A stretch of DNA of 54,078 nt. Origin: Aestuariivirga sp. Lineage in GTDB: Bacteria > Pseudomonadota > Alphaproteobacteria > Rhizobiales > Aestuariivirgaceae. Under the pieces are notes generated by a model, which was given only the letters and a program-made list of their open reading frames with translations, was not told the DNA's origin and did not search any database. Shown here piece by piece: positions 35,899-44,613 of the stretch; the first letter of the stretch is position 1, and every line of letters begins with the position of its first letter. Position numbers and translations under genes: made by a program. The stretch covers positions 1-54,078 of the forward strand of contig JAUXUN010000084.1 of NCBI GenBank assembly GCA_030680855.1. The letters are read 5' to 3'.

Positions 35899-35989
35899 TT
35901 GACATGACATTGCCCCTACGGGAAAGTCAAAATTTGAGCATCCCCACGGGCAATTTGCATAAATTCCACACAGGCAGACAGGCGTGACA

Positions 35990-37213
35990 ATGGATTGGGT
36001 GAGTGGCGGGCAAGTTTTGGGCAAGGGCCCAACTCTGGCCCGTGGCACGACGCAAAACGGTGTGCGCCTTTACAATGAACGGCTGGCCCTTTCGCTCATC
36101 CGCCGGCATGGCAGCCTGCCCAAGGCCGAAATCGCCCGGCTCACGGGGCTTTCGGCGCAGACCGTTTCGGTGATTGTCCGGCAACTTGAAGCCGACCAGC
36201 TCCTGGTAAAGGAAAAGCCGCAGCGCGGCAAGGTTGGGCAGCCGCTTGTTCCCTTTTCGCTCAATCCGGACGGGGCGTTTTCCATTGGCCTGAAAATCGG
36301 GCGGCGTTCCGGCGACCTCATCCTGCTTGACCTCACCGGAAAAGTGCGGCGCAAGGTGCACCAGCCCTATGTTTTCCCCACGCCGCAAAAGATCATGGAT
36401 TTTGTAGCGGTTGAGCTTGAAGGCCTGCTGTCGGGCCTGTCGCCGGAACAGAAAAGCCGGATCAGCGGGCTTGGCATTGCGACGCCTTTCGAACTCTGGA
36501 ACTGGGAAGAAGAGGTGGGCGCCTCGCATGAGGTTCTCGAAGCCTGGCGCGGCTTCGACATTGCCGCCGAGATTGCCAAGCTTGGTGACTGGCCGGTGCA
36601 TCTCAGCAATGACGCAACGGCGGCCTGTGCGGCCGAGCTATTGTTTGGCAGGGGAAACAAGTTTAACAGCTATGCCTATTTCTTCGTCGGCTATTTTGTC
36701 GGTGGCGGCGTGGTCATCAATGGCCATATTTTTCCGGGAAAAGCCGGCTATGCGGGTGCGATTGGTTCGTTGCCGGTCTCATCGCTCGACGGCAGGCCAG
36801 AGCAACTCACCCACAACGCCAGTCTTTACGTTCTCGAGAATCAGTTGCAGGCGGCGGGGCGTGACCCCATGCTTCTGGCGCGCTCGCCCGAGGACTGGGG
36901 GGAAATCGGCCCGGTTCTCGATGCCTGGCTTGAGCACACCGCCAGGAGCCTTGCCTTTGCGGCGGTTGCCACGATGTCGATCATTGATTTTGACGCCATC
37001 ATCATCGACGGCGCGATGCCGGCCAAGGTGCGGACAGATCTGGTGCGGAAAACCCGTGCTGCCCTTTCGCGCCAGGACCGGCGCGGGCTGCCGCCGTTCA
37101 GCATCGAAGAGGGCAGCATTGGCGCTGATGCGCGCGCCATGGGAGCCGCCAGCCTTTCGCTCTTTGCCAACTACATCATCGACCGCGACGTGCTGTTCAA
37201 GGAGACCTTCTAG
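35990..37213 (+). CDS. ROK-family transcriptional regulator
   Basis: 407 residues from the ATG at 35990 (a GTG at 35984 is the alternative). Residues about 25-85 form a winged helix (LALSLIRRHGSLPKAEIARL, then TGLSAQTVSVIVRQLEADQL). The rest is a ROK sugar-kinase-like fold with LSNDATAACAAELLFGRG and FFVGYFVGGGVVINGHIFPG. The zinc-binding Cys cluster of ROK kinases (CxCGxxGCxE) is absent; the position reads GYAGAIGSLPVSS, so it is a regulator and not a kinase. It is divergent from frcB and probably represses it until sugar binds. The stop is directly followed by the RbsD/FucU gene. Confidence 0.92.
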   Translation: MDWVSGGQVLGKGPTLARGTTQNGVRLYNERLALSLIRRHGSLPKAEIARLTGLSAQTVSVIVRQLEADQLLVKEKPQRGKVGQPLVPFSLNPDGAFSIGLKIGRRSGDLILLDLTGKVRRKVHQPYVFPTPQKIMDFVAVELEGLLSGLSPEQKSRISGLGIATPFELWNWEEEVGASHEVLEAWRGFDIAAEIAKLGDWPVHLSNDATAACAAELLFGRGNKFNSYAYFFVGYFVGGGVVINGHIFPGKAGYAGAIGSLPVSSLDGRPEQLTHNASLYVLENQLQAAGRDPMLLARSPEDWGEIGPVLDAWLEHTARSLAFAAVATMSIIDFDAIIIDGAMPAKVRTDLVRKTRAALSRQDRRGLPPFSIEEGSIGADARAMGAASLSLFANYIIDRDVLFKETF

Positions 37214-37642
37214 ATGCTCAAGGGTATTGATCCCGTTTTGGGGCCCGACCTGCTGGCTATCCTGCGCGGCATGGGGCACGGCGACGAGATTGCCGTGGTG
37301 GACGGCAATTATCCGGCGGAAACGGACGCCAAGAGACTGGTGCGCATGGACGGCCATGACGCGCCGCGAATTGTCGAGGCCATTTTATCGGTGATGCCGG
37401 TGGATGAATTCGTCCCCGAAGCGGTGTTCAGGCCGGCGGCCGGCGGGGACGCCAAGCGCATGGAGCCGGTATTTGCGGACTTTGAGAAAGCCCTTGGAAA
37501 GTACGAGCCCAAGCAGAAGATCACGGTGCTGGTGGGTTCCGATTTCTACAATCGGGTGAAGGCCTGCTACGCCATCGTGGCCTCGGGCGAGCGCCGTCTC
37601 TACGGCAACCTGATCCTGCGCAAGGGCGTTATTCATCCCTAG
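37214..37642 (+). CDS. RbsD/FucU family sugar mutarotase
   Basis: 142 residues, the family length. The N-terminal LKGIDPVLGPDLLAILRGMG followed by HGDEIAVVDGNYPA contains the conserved His and Asp, and the C-terminal YGNLILRKGVI is the signature ending. These enzymes interconvert alpha and beta anomers of imported L-fucose or D-ribose in the cytoplasm. The ATG immediately follows the regulator stop, so both come from one transcript. It supports the view that the frc-like importer carries a monosaccharide; FucU and RbsD cannot be separated confidently from the sequence alone. Confidence 0.9.
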   Translation: MLKGIDPVLGPDLLAILRGMGHGDEIAVVDGNYPAETDAKRLVRMDGHDAPRIVEAILSVMPVDEFVPEAVFRPAAGGDAKRMEPVFADFEKALGKYEPKQKITVLVGSDFYNRVKACYAIVASGERRLYGNLILRKGVIHP

Positions 37643-37689
37643 CGCGTGAACTTGCATCCCTTCACCATTGCGGCCTATCAAGCAGCATA

Positions 37690-38793
37690 ATGCTCATTCT
37701 GGCTTTGGACACTTCAATGGCGGCGTGCTCGGCCTGCGTTTATGACGCAGGCTCCGGGATTGTGCTCTCCTCCCGTCAAGTATTCATGGACCGGGGGCAG
37801 GCGGAAGCCTTGGCGCCCATGGTGGGGGAAGCCATGGGGCTGGCGGGTGTTGCGTTCAAAGACCTTGCGCGCATTGCGGTTACAACAGGCCCTGGCACGT
37901 TCACCGGGGTCCGCATCGGGCTTGCCATGGCGCGGGGCCTGGGCGTTGCGCTCAACATCCCTATCACCGGCATCAATTCACTAGCAGCCATCGCCTGCAA
38001 CGAAACGGCAGGCGATCTTCCCATCGTGGTTGCGGTCGATGCACGGGCAAACGAAATCTATTTCGCCGCGTTTGACCAAATCGGACATGAAATCACGGCA
38101 CCTGCCATTGTGACCTTGGCTGACGCGCACACGTCTATGCCAAACCATCCCGTGAGAATGCTTGGAACAGCGGCGGATTTGTTGCTGAGCAAGTTGGGTG
38201 ACCAAAAGCATGTGCGCAGCGATGCCGGTGACCTGCCGATTGCCAAGAACTTTGTGAAACTTGCTGCAAGCATTCCGACATCCAATGTACCGCCGGAGCC
38301 GCTCTACCTGCGCCCGCCTGATGTGAAGCCGCAGGCCGCGAAGATTTCCTTCAGCACGGTCGGGCCAGTCGCGGCAAAGCTGTTGGCGGAACTTCATGGT
38401 GAAAGTTTTGAGACGCAGTGGAGTGAAACGGATTTCGGCGAGATGCTAGCCGTTCCCGGCACATCTGCGGTTCTAGTTTCTAACCAAAACAACCCGATCG
38501 GATTTGTGCTGTTTCGCAAGGCTTCCGATGAAGCGGAAATCCTCACCATCTGCACGCGACCTGCCGTTCGCCAGAAGGGGCACGGCAAGCTGCTGATGCA
38601 ACATCTCGAAAGCCTTCTCAAGAACGCGGGTGTGAAATCCCTGTTCATTGAAGTCGCCGTTTCAAATCTTGCAGCACTTGCGCTTTATGCATCCAGTGGA
38701 TTCGAAAAATCCGGCACGCGGAAAAATTATTACAAGCGCGGCGATGGCAAACGCGAGGATGCCCTCATCATGCGCAGGGGCCTGCAGCGGTGA
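37690..38793 (+). CDS. tsaB: TsaB-RimI fusion protein
   Basis: 367 residues in one uninterrupted frame. Residues 1-220 are TsaB (YeaZ): LALDTSMAACSACVYD, AVTTGPGTFTGVRIGLAMAR and VVAVDARANEIYFAAFD. Residues about 225-367 are a GNAT acetyltransferase of the RimI type: ILTICTRPAVRQKGHGKLL (acetyl-CoA binding RQKGHG) and NLAALALYASSGFEKSGTRK-NYY. TsaB helps TsaD make t6A37 on ANN-decoding tRNAs; RimI acetylates the N terminus of ribosomal protein S18. They are usually separate adjacent genes in alphaproteobacteria. Here a GCC-GGT style linker of about ten residues joins them with no stop. Its TGA overlaps the next start. Confidence 0.92.
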   Translation: MLILALDTSMAACSACVYDAGSGIVLSSRQVFMDRGQAEALAPMVGEAMGLAGVAFKDLARIAVTTGPGTFTGVRIGLAMARGLGVALNIPITGINSLAAIACNETAGDLPIVVAVDARANEIYFAAFDQIGHEITAPAIVTLADAHTSMPNHPVRMLGTAADLLLSKLGDQKHVRSDAGDLPIAKNFVKLAASIPTSNVPPEPLYLRPPDVKPQAAKISFSTVGPVAAKLLAELHGESFETQWSETDFGEMLAVPGTSAVLVSNQNNPIGFVLFRKASDEAEILTICTRPAVRQKGHGKLLMQHLESLLKNAGVKSLFIEVAVSNLAALALYASSGFEKSGTRKNYYKRGDGKREDALIMRRGLQR

Positions 38794-39566
38794 GCCGTTT
38801 GCGCGCCACGCTGGTGCTGCTGACCTTTGCCGGCGTCACGCTTCCCCTGATGCCGTTGCAGCAGCTCTTCGTCTGGTTCTGGCCGCACATGGCCCGCGTG
38901 TTTCCCATGCATTATCACCGCCTAGTGCTGTGCATCCTCGGGGTCCGGGTGAAGCGCGATGGTGAAGCGCTGCAACAGGGGCCGGTGATATTTGCGGCAA
39001 ACCATGTGTCATGGCTCGATATCGTGATCCTCAGTTCGCTGGCGCCGGTTTCCTTCATTGCCAGGCACGACGTGAATGCCTGGCCATTCTTCGGCGCGCT
39101 GGCGCGGCTGCAACGCACAGTATTTGTTGACCGCGCGCGACGCCTCACGAGCGGCGCTTCACGCGATGAAATGCGCGAACGACTGAAAGTGGGTGACATG
39201 CTGGTGCTTTTCGCGGAAGGCACATCGGGCGACGGAACGCGGGTGCTGCCGTTCAAATCAACCTTCTTTGCCGCGGCTGAAAATTCCGATGTCGCGGTTC
39301 AGCCCTTGAGCGTTGTCTATACAGGCCACCGCAACCTGCCGATGCCACGGCATCTGCGGCCGCTCTATGCCTGGTATGGCGACATGGAGATGCCACCGCA
39401 TCTCTGGGCGGCCATGGGCCAGGGGCCTATTGAGGTGAAAATCATCTGCCATGCGCCGCTCTCCATGGCCGATCATGGGGACCGGAAAACCCTGGCGAGA
39501 AAAGCGGAAGAGGCAGTCCGGCAGGGACTGGTGGATACGCTTCACGGCAGGGATAAAATGCGCTAG
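38790..39566 (+). CDS. plsC: 1-acyl-sn-glycerol-3-phosphate acyltransferase (PlsC family)
   Basis: 258 residues starting with GTG inside the stop of the previous gene (GTGA). The acyltransferase motif I is AANHVSWLDIVIL (HxxxxD), motif III is VLFAEGTSGDG followed by VLPFKS. One hydrophobic N-terminal segment anchors it to the membrane. It adds the second acyl chain to lysophosphatidic acid, or a related ornithine-lipid substrate. The position between tsaB/rimI and miaB is conserved in Hyphomicrobiales, although a fur/mur-type gene often found here is missing. Confidence 0.9.
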   Translation: MSRLRATLVLLTFAGVTLPLMPLQQLFVWFWPHMARVFPMHYHRLVLCILGVRVKRDGEALQQGPVIFAANHVSWLDIVILSSLAPVSFIARHDVNAWPFFGALARLQRTVFVDRARRLTSGASRDEMRERLKVGDMLVLFAEGTSGDGTRVLPFKSTFFAAAENSDVAVQPLSVVYTGHRNLPMPRHLRPLYAWYGDMEMPPHLWAAMGQGPIEVKIICHAPLSMADHGDRKTLARKAEEAVRQGLVDTLHGRDKMR

Positions 39567-39575
39567 CACACGGCC

Positions 39576-40925
39576 ATGACTGTGACCCCAAAGTCGGTTT
39601 ACGTTAAAACCTATGGCTGCCAGATGAATGTCTATGACAGCGAGCGCATGCGCGATACGCTGAAGGCCATGGGCTATGTGGAAACGCCGGTTCCCGACCT
39701 GGCCGACCTGGTGATTTTCAACACCTGCCATATCCGCGAGCATGCGGCTGAAAAAGTCTATTCGGAACTTGGCCGGATGAAGCGCCTTAAGAAAGAAAAG
39801 CAGGAGTCAGGCGGCGAGATGTTGGTGGCGGTAGCGGGCTGTGTGGCCCAGGCCGAAGGGGCGGAAATCATCCGCCGGGCCAAAACCGTTGACCTGGTCT
39901 TTGGCCCGCAAACCTATCACCGCCTGCCGGACCTCATCGCGCGGCGCCTCAAGACCGGCGACGCAATTATCGAAACGGAATTTCCGGCGGAAGACAAGTT
40001 CGAAGCGCTGGAACAGCAGAACGGCCACCGGGTTCTCAACCGTAATGTTTCCGCTTTCCTCACGGTGCAGGAGGGCTGCGACAAGTTCTGCAGCTTCTGT
40101 GTGGTGCCCTATACGCGCGGCGCCGAGTTTTCCCGTCCGCCTTCGCAGATTGAGCGCGAAGCCCGCAGGCTTGCCGATGCGGGGGTGCGCGAAATCACGC
40201 TGCTGGGGCAGAACGTCAATGCCTATCACGGCGAAGGCCTGTCGCTGGCAGGACTCATCGCAAAGCTGTCACACATTTCTGGTATCAAACGCCTGCGTTA
40301 TACCACGAGCCACCCGAGGGACATGGACGAAGCATTGATCGAGGCCCATGCCAGCAACCCGAAGCTCATGCCCTTCCTGCATCTGCCGGTCCAAAGCGGC
40401 AGCGACCGTATCCTGAAGGCCATGAACCGGGGCCACGGCATTGACTATTATCTGGAGACCGTTTCAAAGGTGCGCGGGGCGCGGCCTGACATGGCGCTGT
40501 CCGGTGATTTCATCGTGGGCTTTCCCGGTGAAACTGATACGGATTTTGAAGACACTTTGACTCTCATTGAAGCGGTGGGTTACGCCAGCGCCTATTGCTT
40601 CAAATATTCCCCTCGCCCCGGAACGCCTGCCGCCGAAGACCCGGATCAGGTTCCAGATGAGATTGTTGCCGCACGGCTCGCCCGCATCCAGACCCTGATC
40701 CATGCCCAGCAAACCGCCTTTAACCGTTCCTGCGTGGGCAGGACCCTGCCGGTTCTCCTTGAAAAACCGGGCCGGGAACAAAGTCAGCTCATGGGGCGTT
40801 CACCTTATCTCCAGCCGGTCCATGCTATTGGCCAAAAGGCCCAGATTGGGGCCGTTTTGGAGGTTAGAATAGATAGTGTTGGCACAAACAGCCTTTCGGG
40901 CCATATTGAACTGGTCGAAGCATGA
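39576..40925 (+). CDS. miaB: tRNA-2-methylthio-N6-dimethylallyladenosine synthase MiaB
   Basis: 449 residues. The N-terminal UPF0004 domain ([16 protein letters not shown], with further Cys in [10 protein letters not shown] and [11 protein letters not shown]) binds one [4Fe-4S]. The radical-SAM motif is [17 protein letters not shown]. The C-terminal TRAM domain follows near 380-446. It methylthiolates i6A37 of tRNAs reading UNN codons. The gene begins nine bases after the plsC stop. It is followed by phoH in the usual translation-related order. Confidence 0.96.
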   Translation: MTVTPKSVYVKTYGCQMNVYDSERMRDTLKAMGYVETPVPDLADLVIFNTCHIREHAAEKVYSELGRMKRLKKEKQESGGEMLVAVAGCVAQAEGAEIIRRAKTVDLVFGPQTYHRLPDLIARRLKTGDAIIETEFPAEDKFEALEQQNGHRVLNRNVSAFLTVQEGCDKFCSFCVVPYTRGAEFSRPPSQIEREARRLADAGVREITLLGQNVNAYHGEGLSLAGLIAKLSHISGIKRLRYTTSHPRDMDEALIEAHASNPKLMPFLHLPVQSGSDRILKAMNRGHGIDYYLETVSKVRGARPDMALSGDFIVGFPGETDTDFEDTLTLIEAVGYASAYCFKYSPRPGTPAAEDPDQVPDEIVAARLARIQTLIHAQQTAFNRSCVGRTLPVLLEKPGREQSQLMGRSPYLQPVHAIGQKAQIGAVLEVRIDSVGTNSLSGHIELVEA

Positions 40926-40962
40926 TTCTGAGGTCGGAAGCCACAACAGGAGAAAGTTACAG

Positions 40963-41988
40963 TTGAATTCGCAAGCCAGCGCAGCCCAGCTCGCAACCCT
41001 CAAGTCCAGCCCCAGTGCGGACGACCATGACACACTCACCCTCGCTTTTGACGACAACCGCCTGCTCTCACTGTTATTTGGCGAACACGACGAACACATC
41101 GCCCTGATCGAGCACCGCATGGGCGTGGCCATCACCCCGCGCGGCAACCGCGTTTCCATCCGCGGCATGGGCCCGGCGCGCGATGGCGCCAAGAACGTGC
41201 TATCGCAACTCTATCAGCGGGCGCGCCGCGGCCTTGAAATCAGTCGCGGCGAAGTTGAAGGGGCAATCCGCATGAATCAGTCGGTTCATGACAAGGAGGT
41301 CAAGGAGGGAACGGTGCGCACCAGGCGCAAGCTGGTGATGCCGCGCACCCCCATGCAAAAAAACTACGTGGAAGCGATCCGCAAGAACGAACTGGTTTTC
41401 GGCATTGGCCCGGCGGGCACAGGCAAGACCTACCTGGCGGTCGCGTGCGCTGCCGAAGCCCTGATGAACGGCGAAGTGGACCGGATTATCCTGTCGCGTC
41501 CCGCCGTTGAAGCGGGAGAACGTTTAGGATTTTTACCGGGCGACATGAAGGACAAGGTTGATCCCTATCTGCGCCCCCTCTATGACGCGCTTTATGACAT
41601 GATGCCCGCAGCCTTGGTGACCAAGGGCCTGGCCGAGAATCAGATTGAAATCGCGCCGCTTGCCTTCATGCGCGGGCGCACGCTGGCTTCCGCCTTCATC
41701 ATTCTCGACGAAGCACAGAACACCTCGCCGCAACAGATGAAAATGTTTCTGACGCGGCTCGGCGAAGGCAGGCGCAGGGTGATTACCGGCGACCCCAGCC
41801 AGGTTGACCTGCCGTCGGGCGCCAGTTCCGGCCTCGACGATGCCTTGCGGGTCCTGAAAGGTGTTCAGGGTACGGAGCAAATCAAGTTCTCCACCAGCGA
41901 CATCGTCAGGCATGCGCTGGTTGGGCGGATTGTCGCGGCCTATGACAAGCTGGGAGCCAAGGTTAAAAGTCTCTCCCAACAGCGATGA
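40963..41988 (+). CDS. phoH: PhoH-like ATPase (YbeZ)
   Basis: 341 residues if translation starts at the TTG at 40963, which has AGGAGA nine bases upstream; the open frame reaches back to 40876 inside miaB but has no such signal there. The PhoH domain has Walker A GIGPAGTGKTYLAVA, then LSRPAVEAGERLGFLPGD, Walker B SAFIILDEAQNTSP and GDPSQVDLPSG. PhoH/YbeZ is a putative RNA helicase partner of the YbeY endoribonuclease in ribosome quality control. Its stop overlaps the ybeY ATG (ATGA). Confidence 0.93.
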   Translation: MNSQASAAQLATLKSSPSADDHDTLTLAFDDNRLLSLLFGEHDEHIALIEHRMGVAITPRGNRVSIRGMGPARDGAKNVLSQLYQRARRGLEISRGEVEGAIRMNQSVHDKEVKEGTVRTRRKLVMPRTPMQKNYVEAIRKNELVFGIGPAGTGKTYLAVACAAEALMNGEVDRIILSRPAVEAGERLGFLPGDMKDKVDPYLRPLYDALYDMMPAALVTKGLAENQIEIAPLAFMRGRTLASAFIILDEAQNTSPQQMKMFLTRLGEGRRRVITGDPSQVDLPSGASSGLDDALRVLKGVQGTEQIKFSTSDIVRHALVGRIVAAYDKLGAKVKSLSQQR

Positions 41989-42440
41989 ACCTTGATATCA
42001 GTATTGACGACAGGGAATGGCGCGTGGTTCCCAATCTCCGCAAGCTCGCCCGGACCGCCGTTTTGGCGGTGCTGCCGGATGACGATGTGGCAATCGGCCT
42101 GCTCTTTACCTCGGATGCGAGGATTGCCGAGATCAACGGGCAGTGGCGCGGCAAGGCCAGCCCCACCAATGTCCTGTCTTTTCCGGTTTCCGCCGCCACG
42201 CCGGTGCCGGAGGGCGAGCCTCGCCCGCTGGGCGATATTGCCCTTGCTTACGGCGTCATTTCCCGCGAGGCGCTGGAACAGAAAAAGCCCTTCGGTCACC
42301 ATGTCACGCATTTGATCGTACACGGGGTTTTGCATCTGCTAGGATACGACCATGAAAACGATGATGAAGCCGGGGCCATGGAGGCCCGTGAAATTATGAT
42401 ACTTGCAGAACTGGGAATGGAAAATCCCTACGCATCATGA
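41985..42440 (+). CDS. ybeY: endoribonuclease YbeY
   Basis: 151 residues. The zinc site is the H3xH5xH motif in HLIVHGVLHLLGYDHE. NGQWRGKASPTNVLSFPV is the conserved preceding segment. YbeY matures the 3' end of 16S rRNA and degrades defective ribosomes. It overlaps both its neighbours by four bases, so phoH, ybeY and corC are translationally coupled. Confidence 0.96.
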   Translation: MNLDISIDDREWRVVPNLRKLARTAVLAVLPDDDVAIGLLFTSDARIAEINGQWRGKASPTNVLSFPVSAATPVPEGEPRPLGDIALAYGVISREALEQKKPFGHHVTHLIVHGVLHLLGYDHENDDEAGAMEAREIMILAELGMENPYAS

Positions 42441-43405
42441 GTAACGAAACGACACCACCCGTCCCGGTCGGAGAGGGATTCCTCCGGAAATTCCTGAGCA
42501 AGTTTTCGGTCTCCCGGGACAAGGGCCTGCGCGAGGACTTGGAAAACGTTATCGAAAGCCACGAAGCGCAGAACCCGCAGGACGATCTGGGCCAGGAAAC
42601 CACATCGATGATGCGGAACCTGATCAAGTTTTCAGACCTGCGGGTCGATGACGTGATGGTGCCGCGCGCCGACATCATCGCCATCGACGACAGCGCCACG
42701 ATGCGCGAGCTGCTCGCCAAATTCAACGAGGCCAACCATTCCAGGCTTCCGGTTTACCGTGAAACCCTTGATGACGTCGCGGGCATGATTCACGTGAAGG
42801 ATTTCATGCGCTGGATGTCGGGCCGGGGCGCAAAGCCGAAAGCCAAGGCAAAGAACCCGGGCATCACCATATCGGCAAAGGATCTGGCATTGCCGATCAA
42901 GCAATCGGGGATCTACCGCGAAGTACTGTTTGTGCCCCCCTCGATGCCTGCCGCCGACCTGCTGCTCAAGATGCAGGCCACCCACATTCACATGGGCATC
43001 GTCATTGACGAATATGGCGGCAGCGACGGGCTCATTTCGATTGAAGACCTGGTTGAGGAAATCGTCGGCGACATCTCCGATGAGCACGACACGGATGACG
43101 AGCAGCTGATCAAGCGCCAGGACGACAACATCTATGTGGCGGACGCGCGCGTGCTGATCTCCGTCGTTGACGCGCTGCTCGGCGTTGATCTCCTTCCCGA
43201 CGAGGATGAGGACGAAGCGGATACGCTGGGCGGGCTGATTTTTGAAATGGCAGGCAAAGTTCCGACGCGCGGCGAGATCATCACGCACGACAGTGGCCTG
43301 GAATTTGAAATTCTGCAATCGGATGCAAGGCGGGTCAAACGCATCCGCATTCATGTCAGGAAAAAGCCCAATTCCGAAGACGCTGGCGAAGAGTTGAGCG
43401 GTTAA
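42437..43405 (+). CDS. corC: CorC/TlyC-type CBS-domain protein
   Basis: 322 residues. Two CBS domains (about 70-200) include DDVMVPRADIIAIDD and RLPVYRETLDDVAGMIHVKD, and VIDEYGGSDGLISIEDLVEE precedes a C-terminal CorC/HlyC domain (about 240-310). No membrane domain is present, so it is the soluble CorC type thought to act in magnesium and cobalt efflux. It normally sits upstream of lnt (apolipoprotein N-acyltransferase), which is not found here; the operon ends at a palindromic repeat. Confidence 0.92.
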   Translation: MSNETTPPVPVGEGFLRKFLSKFSVSRDKGLREDLENVIESHEAQNPQDDLGQETTSMMRNLIKFSDLRVDDVMVPRADIIAIDDSATMRELLAKFNEANHSRLPVYRETLDDVAGMIHVKDFMRWMSGRGAKPKAKAKNPGITISAKDLALPIKQSGIYREVLFVPPSMPAADLLLKMQATHIHMGIVIDEYGGSDGLISIEDLVEEIVGDISDEHDTDDEQLIKRQDDNIYVADARVLISVVDALLGVDLLPDEDEDEADTLGGLIFEMAGKVPTRGEIITHDSGLEFEILQSDARRVKRIRIHVRKKPNSEDAGEELSG

Positions 43406-43492
43406 ACAGTTCTGCCTTTCTTTTCCCTCAAGCTGAGGTGGCCGCGGCACGCGGCCCTTGAAGCACCTTTCGGTGAAAACGGCGCGGCGTCT

Positions 43493-43533
43493 ATCCTTCG
43501 AGGCCCGCGAAGATCGCGGGCGCCTCAGGATGA
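43493..43533. repeat. palindromic intergenic repeat
   Basis: ATCCTTCGAGGC, an inner GCCCGCG/CGCGGGC stem, then GCGCCTCAGGATGAGG: a GC-rich palindrome of a type often seen in Hyphomicrobiales (CCTTCGAG ... CTCAGGATGAGG). It lies between the convergent corC and adenosine kinase genes, where it may also stop transcription. Confidence 0.75.
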
Positions 43534-43539
43534 GGAGTA

Positions 43540-44532
43540 TTAAAGCAGGCCCGCCTCTTTCGCATGGTCCCTGAGATTGACCTCGGGCCGCGCGCCTACG
43601 TGGGAAATGACTTCGGCGGCGGCGAGGCTGCCCAATTGGGCGGAGCGGGCATTGCCAAAGCCTTGCGTATATCCAAACAAAAATCCAGCGGCGTAAAGAT
43701 CGCCGGCGCCTGTCACATCCACCACGTGCGGAACGGCAATTGCGGGCGCAACAATTACGTCTTCGCCATGGGCCACGACGCTGCCCAGGGCCGAGCGGGT
43801 GACAACGGCCACTTCACAATCCTTTCGCAGCGCCTGCAGGGCGCCGTCAAAATTTTGCGTCAGGTAGAGCGACTTGATTTCGGTTTCATTGGCAAAGACA
43901 ATATCGATGTCCTTGCGGATGAGCTCGAGAAAGCTTTCACGGTGGCGCTCGACGCAGAAGGAATCGGAGAGCGTGATCGAAGTGAGCCTTCCGGCCTTGC
44001 GGGCGATTTTGGCGGCCAGCTTGAAGGCTTCCTTCGCTTCCGGCTTGTCCCAGAGATAGCCCTCCATGTAGGTGACCTTGGCGGCGGAGACGATTTTTTC
44101 GTCGACATCGGCCACGGTCAAATGCACGCAGGCGCCCAGATAGGTATTCATGGTGCGTTCGCCCTCGGGCGTCACCAGAATGAAGGATCGCGCTGTGGCG
44201 GGTCCATCGGTTGCAGCCTTGGATTCAAACCGCACGCCCTGGGCGCGCATGTCGTGGGCATAGATGCCACCGAGCTGATCGGCCTTCACCTTGCCGAAAT
44301 AGGCCGCCTTGCCGCCGAAGGAGGCAACGCCCGCTGCGGTATTTCCGGCCGAGCCGCCGGAGATTTCAATGGCTGGTCCCATGCTGGCATAGAGAGCTTC
44401 GGCGCGCGCCTCGTCGATGAGGTTCATCGAGCCCTTGACGAGACCATTATTCTGGACAAAGGCGTCATCCACCTTGGCAATCACATCAACAATGGCGTTG
44501 CCAATTGTCAGAACATCAATTTCAGCCTGCAC
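43540..44532 (-). CDS. PfkB-family adenosine kinase
   Basis: 330 residues from a GTG at 44532, with GGGAG nine bases upstream; the open frame to 44589 lacks family similarity. Motifs are TIGNAIVDVIAKVDD, ISGGSAGNTAAGVASFGGKA and the active-site VDVTGAGDLYAAGFLFG with the catalytic Asp. It phosphorylates adenosine to AMP and so removes the product of S-adenosylhomocysteine hydrolysis. An frc-cluster sugar kinase is unlikely because it lies away from that cluster and matches the adenosine-kinase subgroup. The substrate is inferred from similarity. Confidence 0.88.
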   Translation of the reverse strand: MQAEIDVLTIGNAIVDVIAKVDDAFVQNNGLVKGSMNLIDEARAEALYASMGPAIEISGGSAGNTAAGVASFGGKAAYFGKVKADQLGGIYAHDMRAQGVRFESKAATDGPATARSFILVTPEGERTMNTYLGACVHLTVADVDEKIVSAAKVTYMEGYLWDKPEAKEAFKLAAKIARKAGRLTSITLSDSFCVERHRESFLELIRKDIDIVFANETEIKSLYLTQNFDGALQALRKDCEVAVVTRSALGSVVAHGEDVIVAPAIAVPHVVDVTGAGDLYAAGFLFGYTQGFGNARSAQLGSLAAAEVISHVGARPEVNLRDHAKEAGLL

Positions 44533-44613
44533 GATATAAAATCTCCCGAATTCTGCACAGGCCGTAGCCGAAGCCACTTGCGGAGGCAAGCCCGAAGCCT
44601 TACCTACGCGCCC

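Noticed and set aside
43540..44532. sugar kinase (frcK) of the frc cluster
   Set aside because: It lies 6 kb away on the other side of the translation operon and its motifs fit the adenosine-kinase subgroup better.
43564..44613. long upstream part of the frame that contains the EI24-like gene
   Set aside because: It is antisense to adenosine kinase; family similarity begins at the ATG at 44614.
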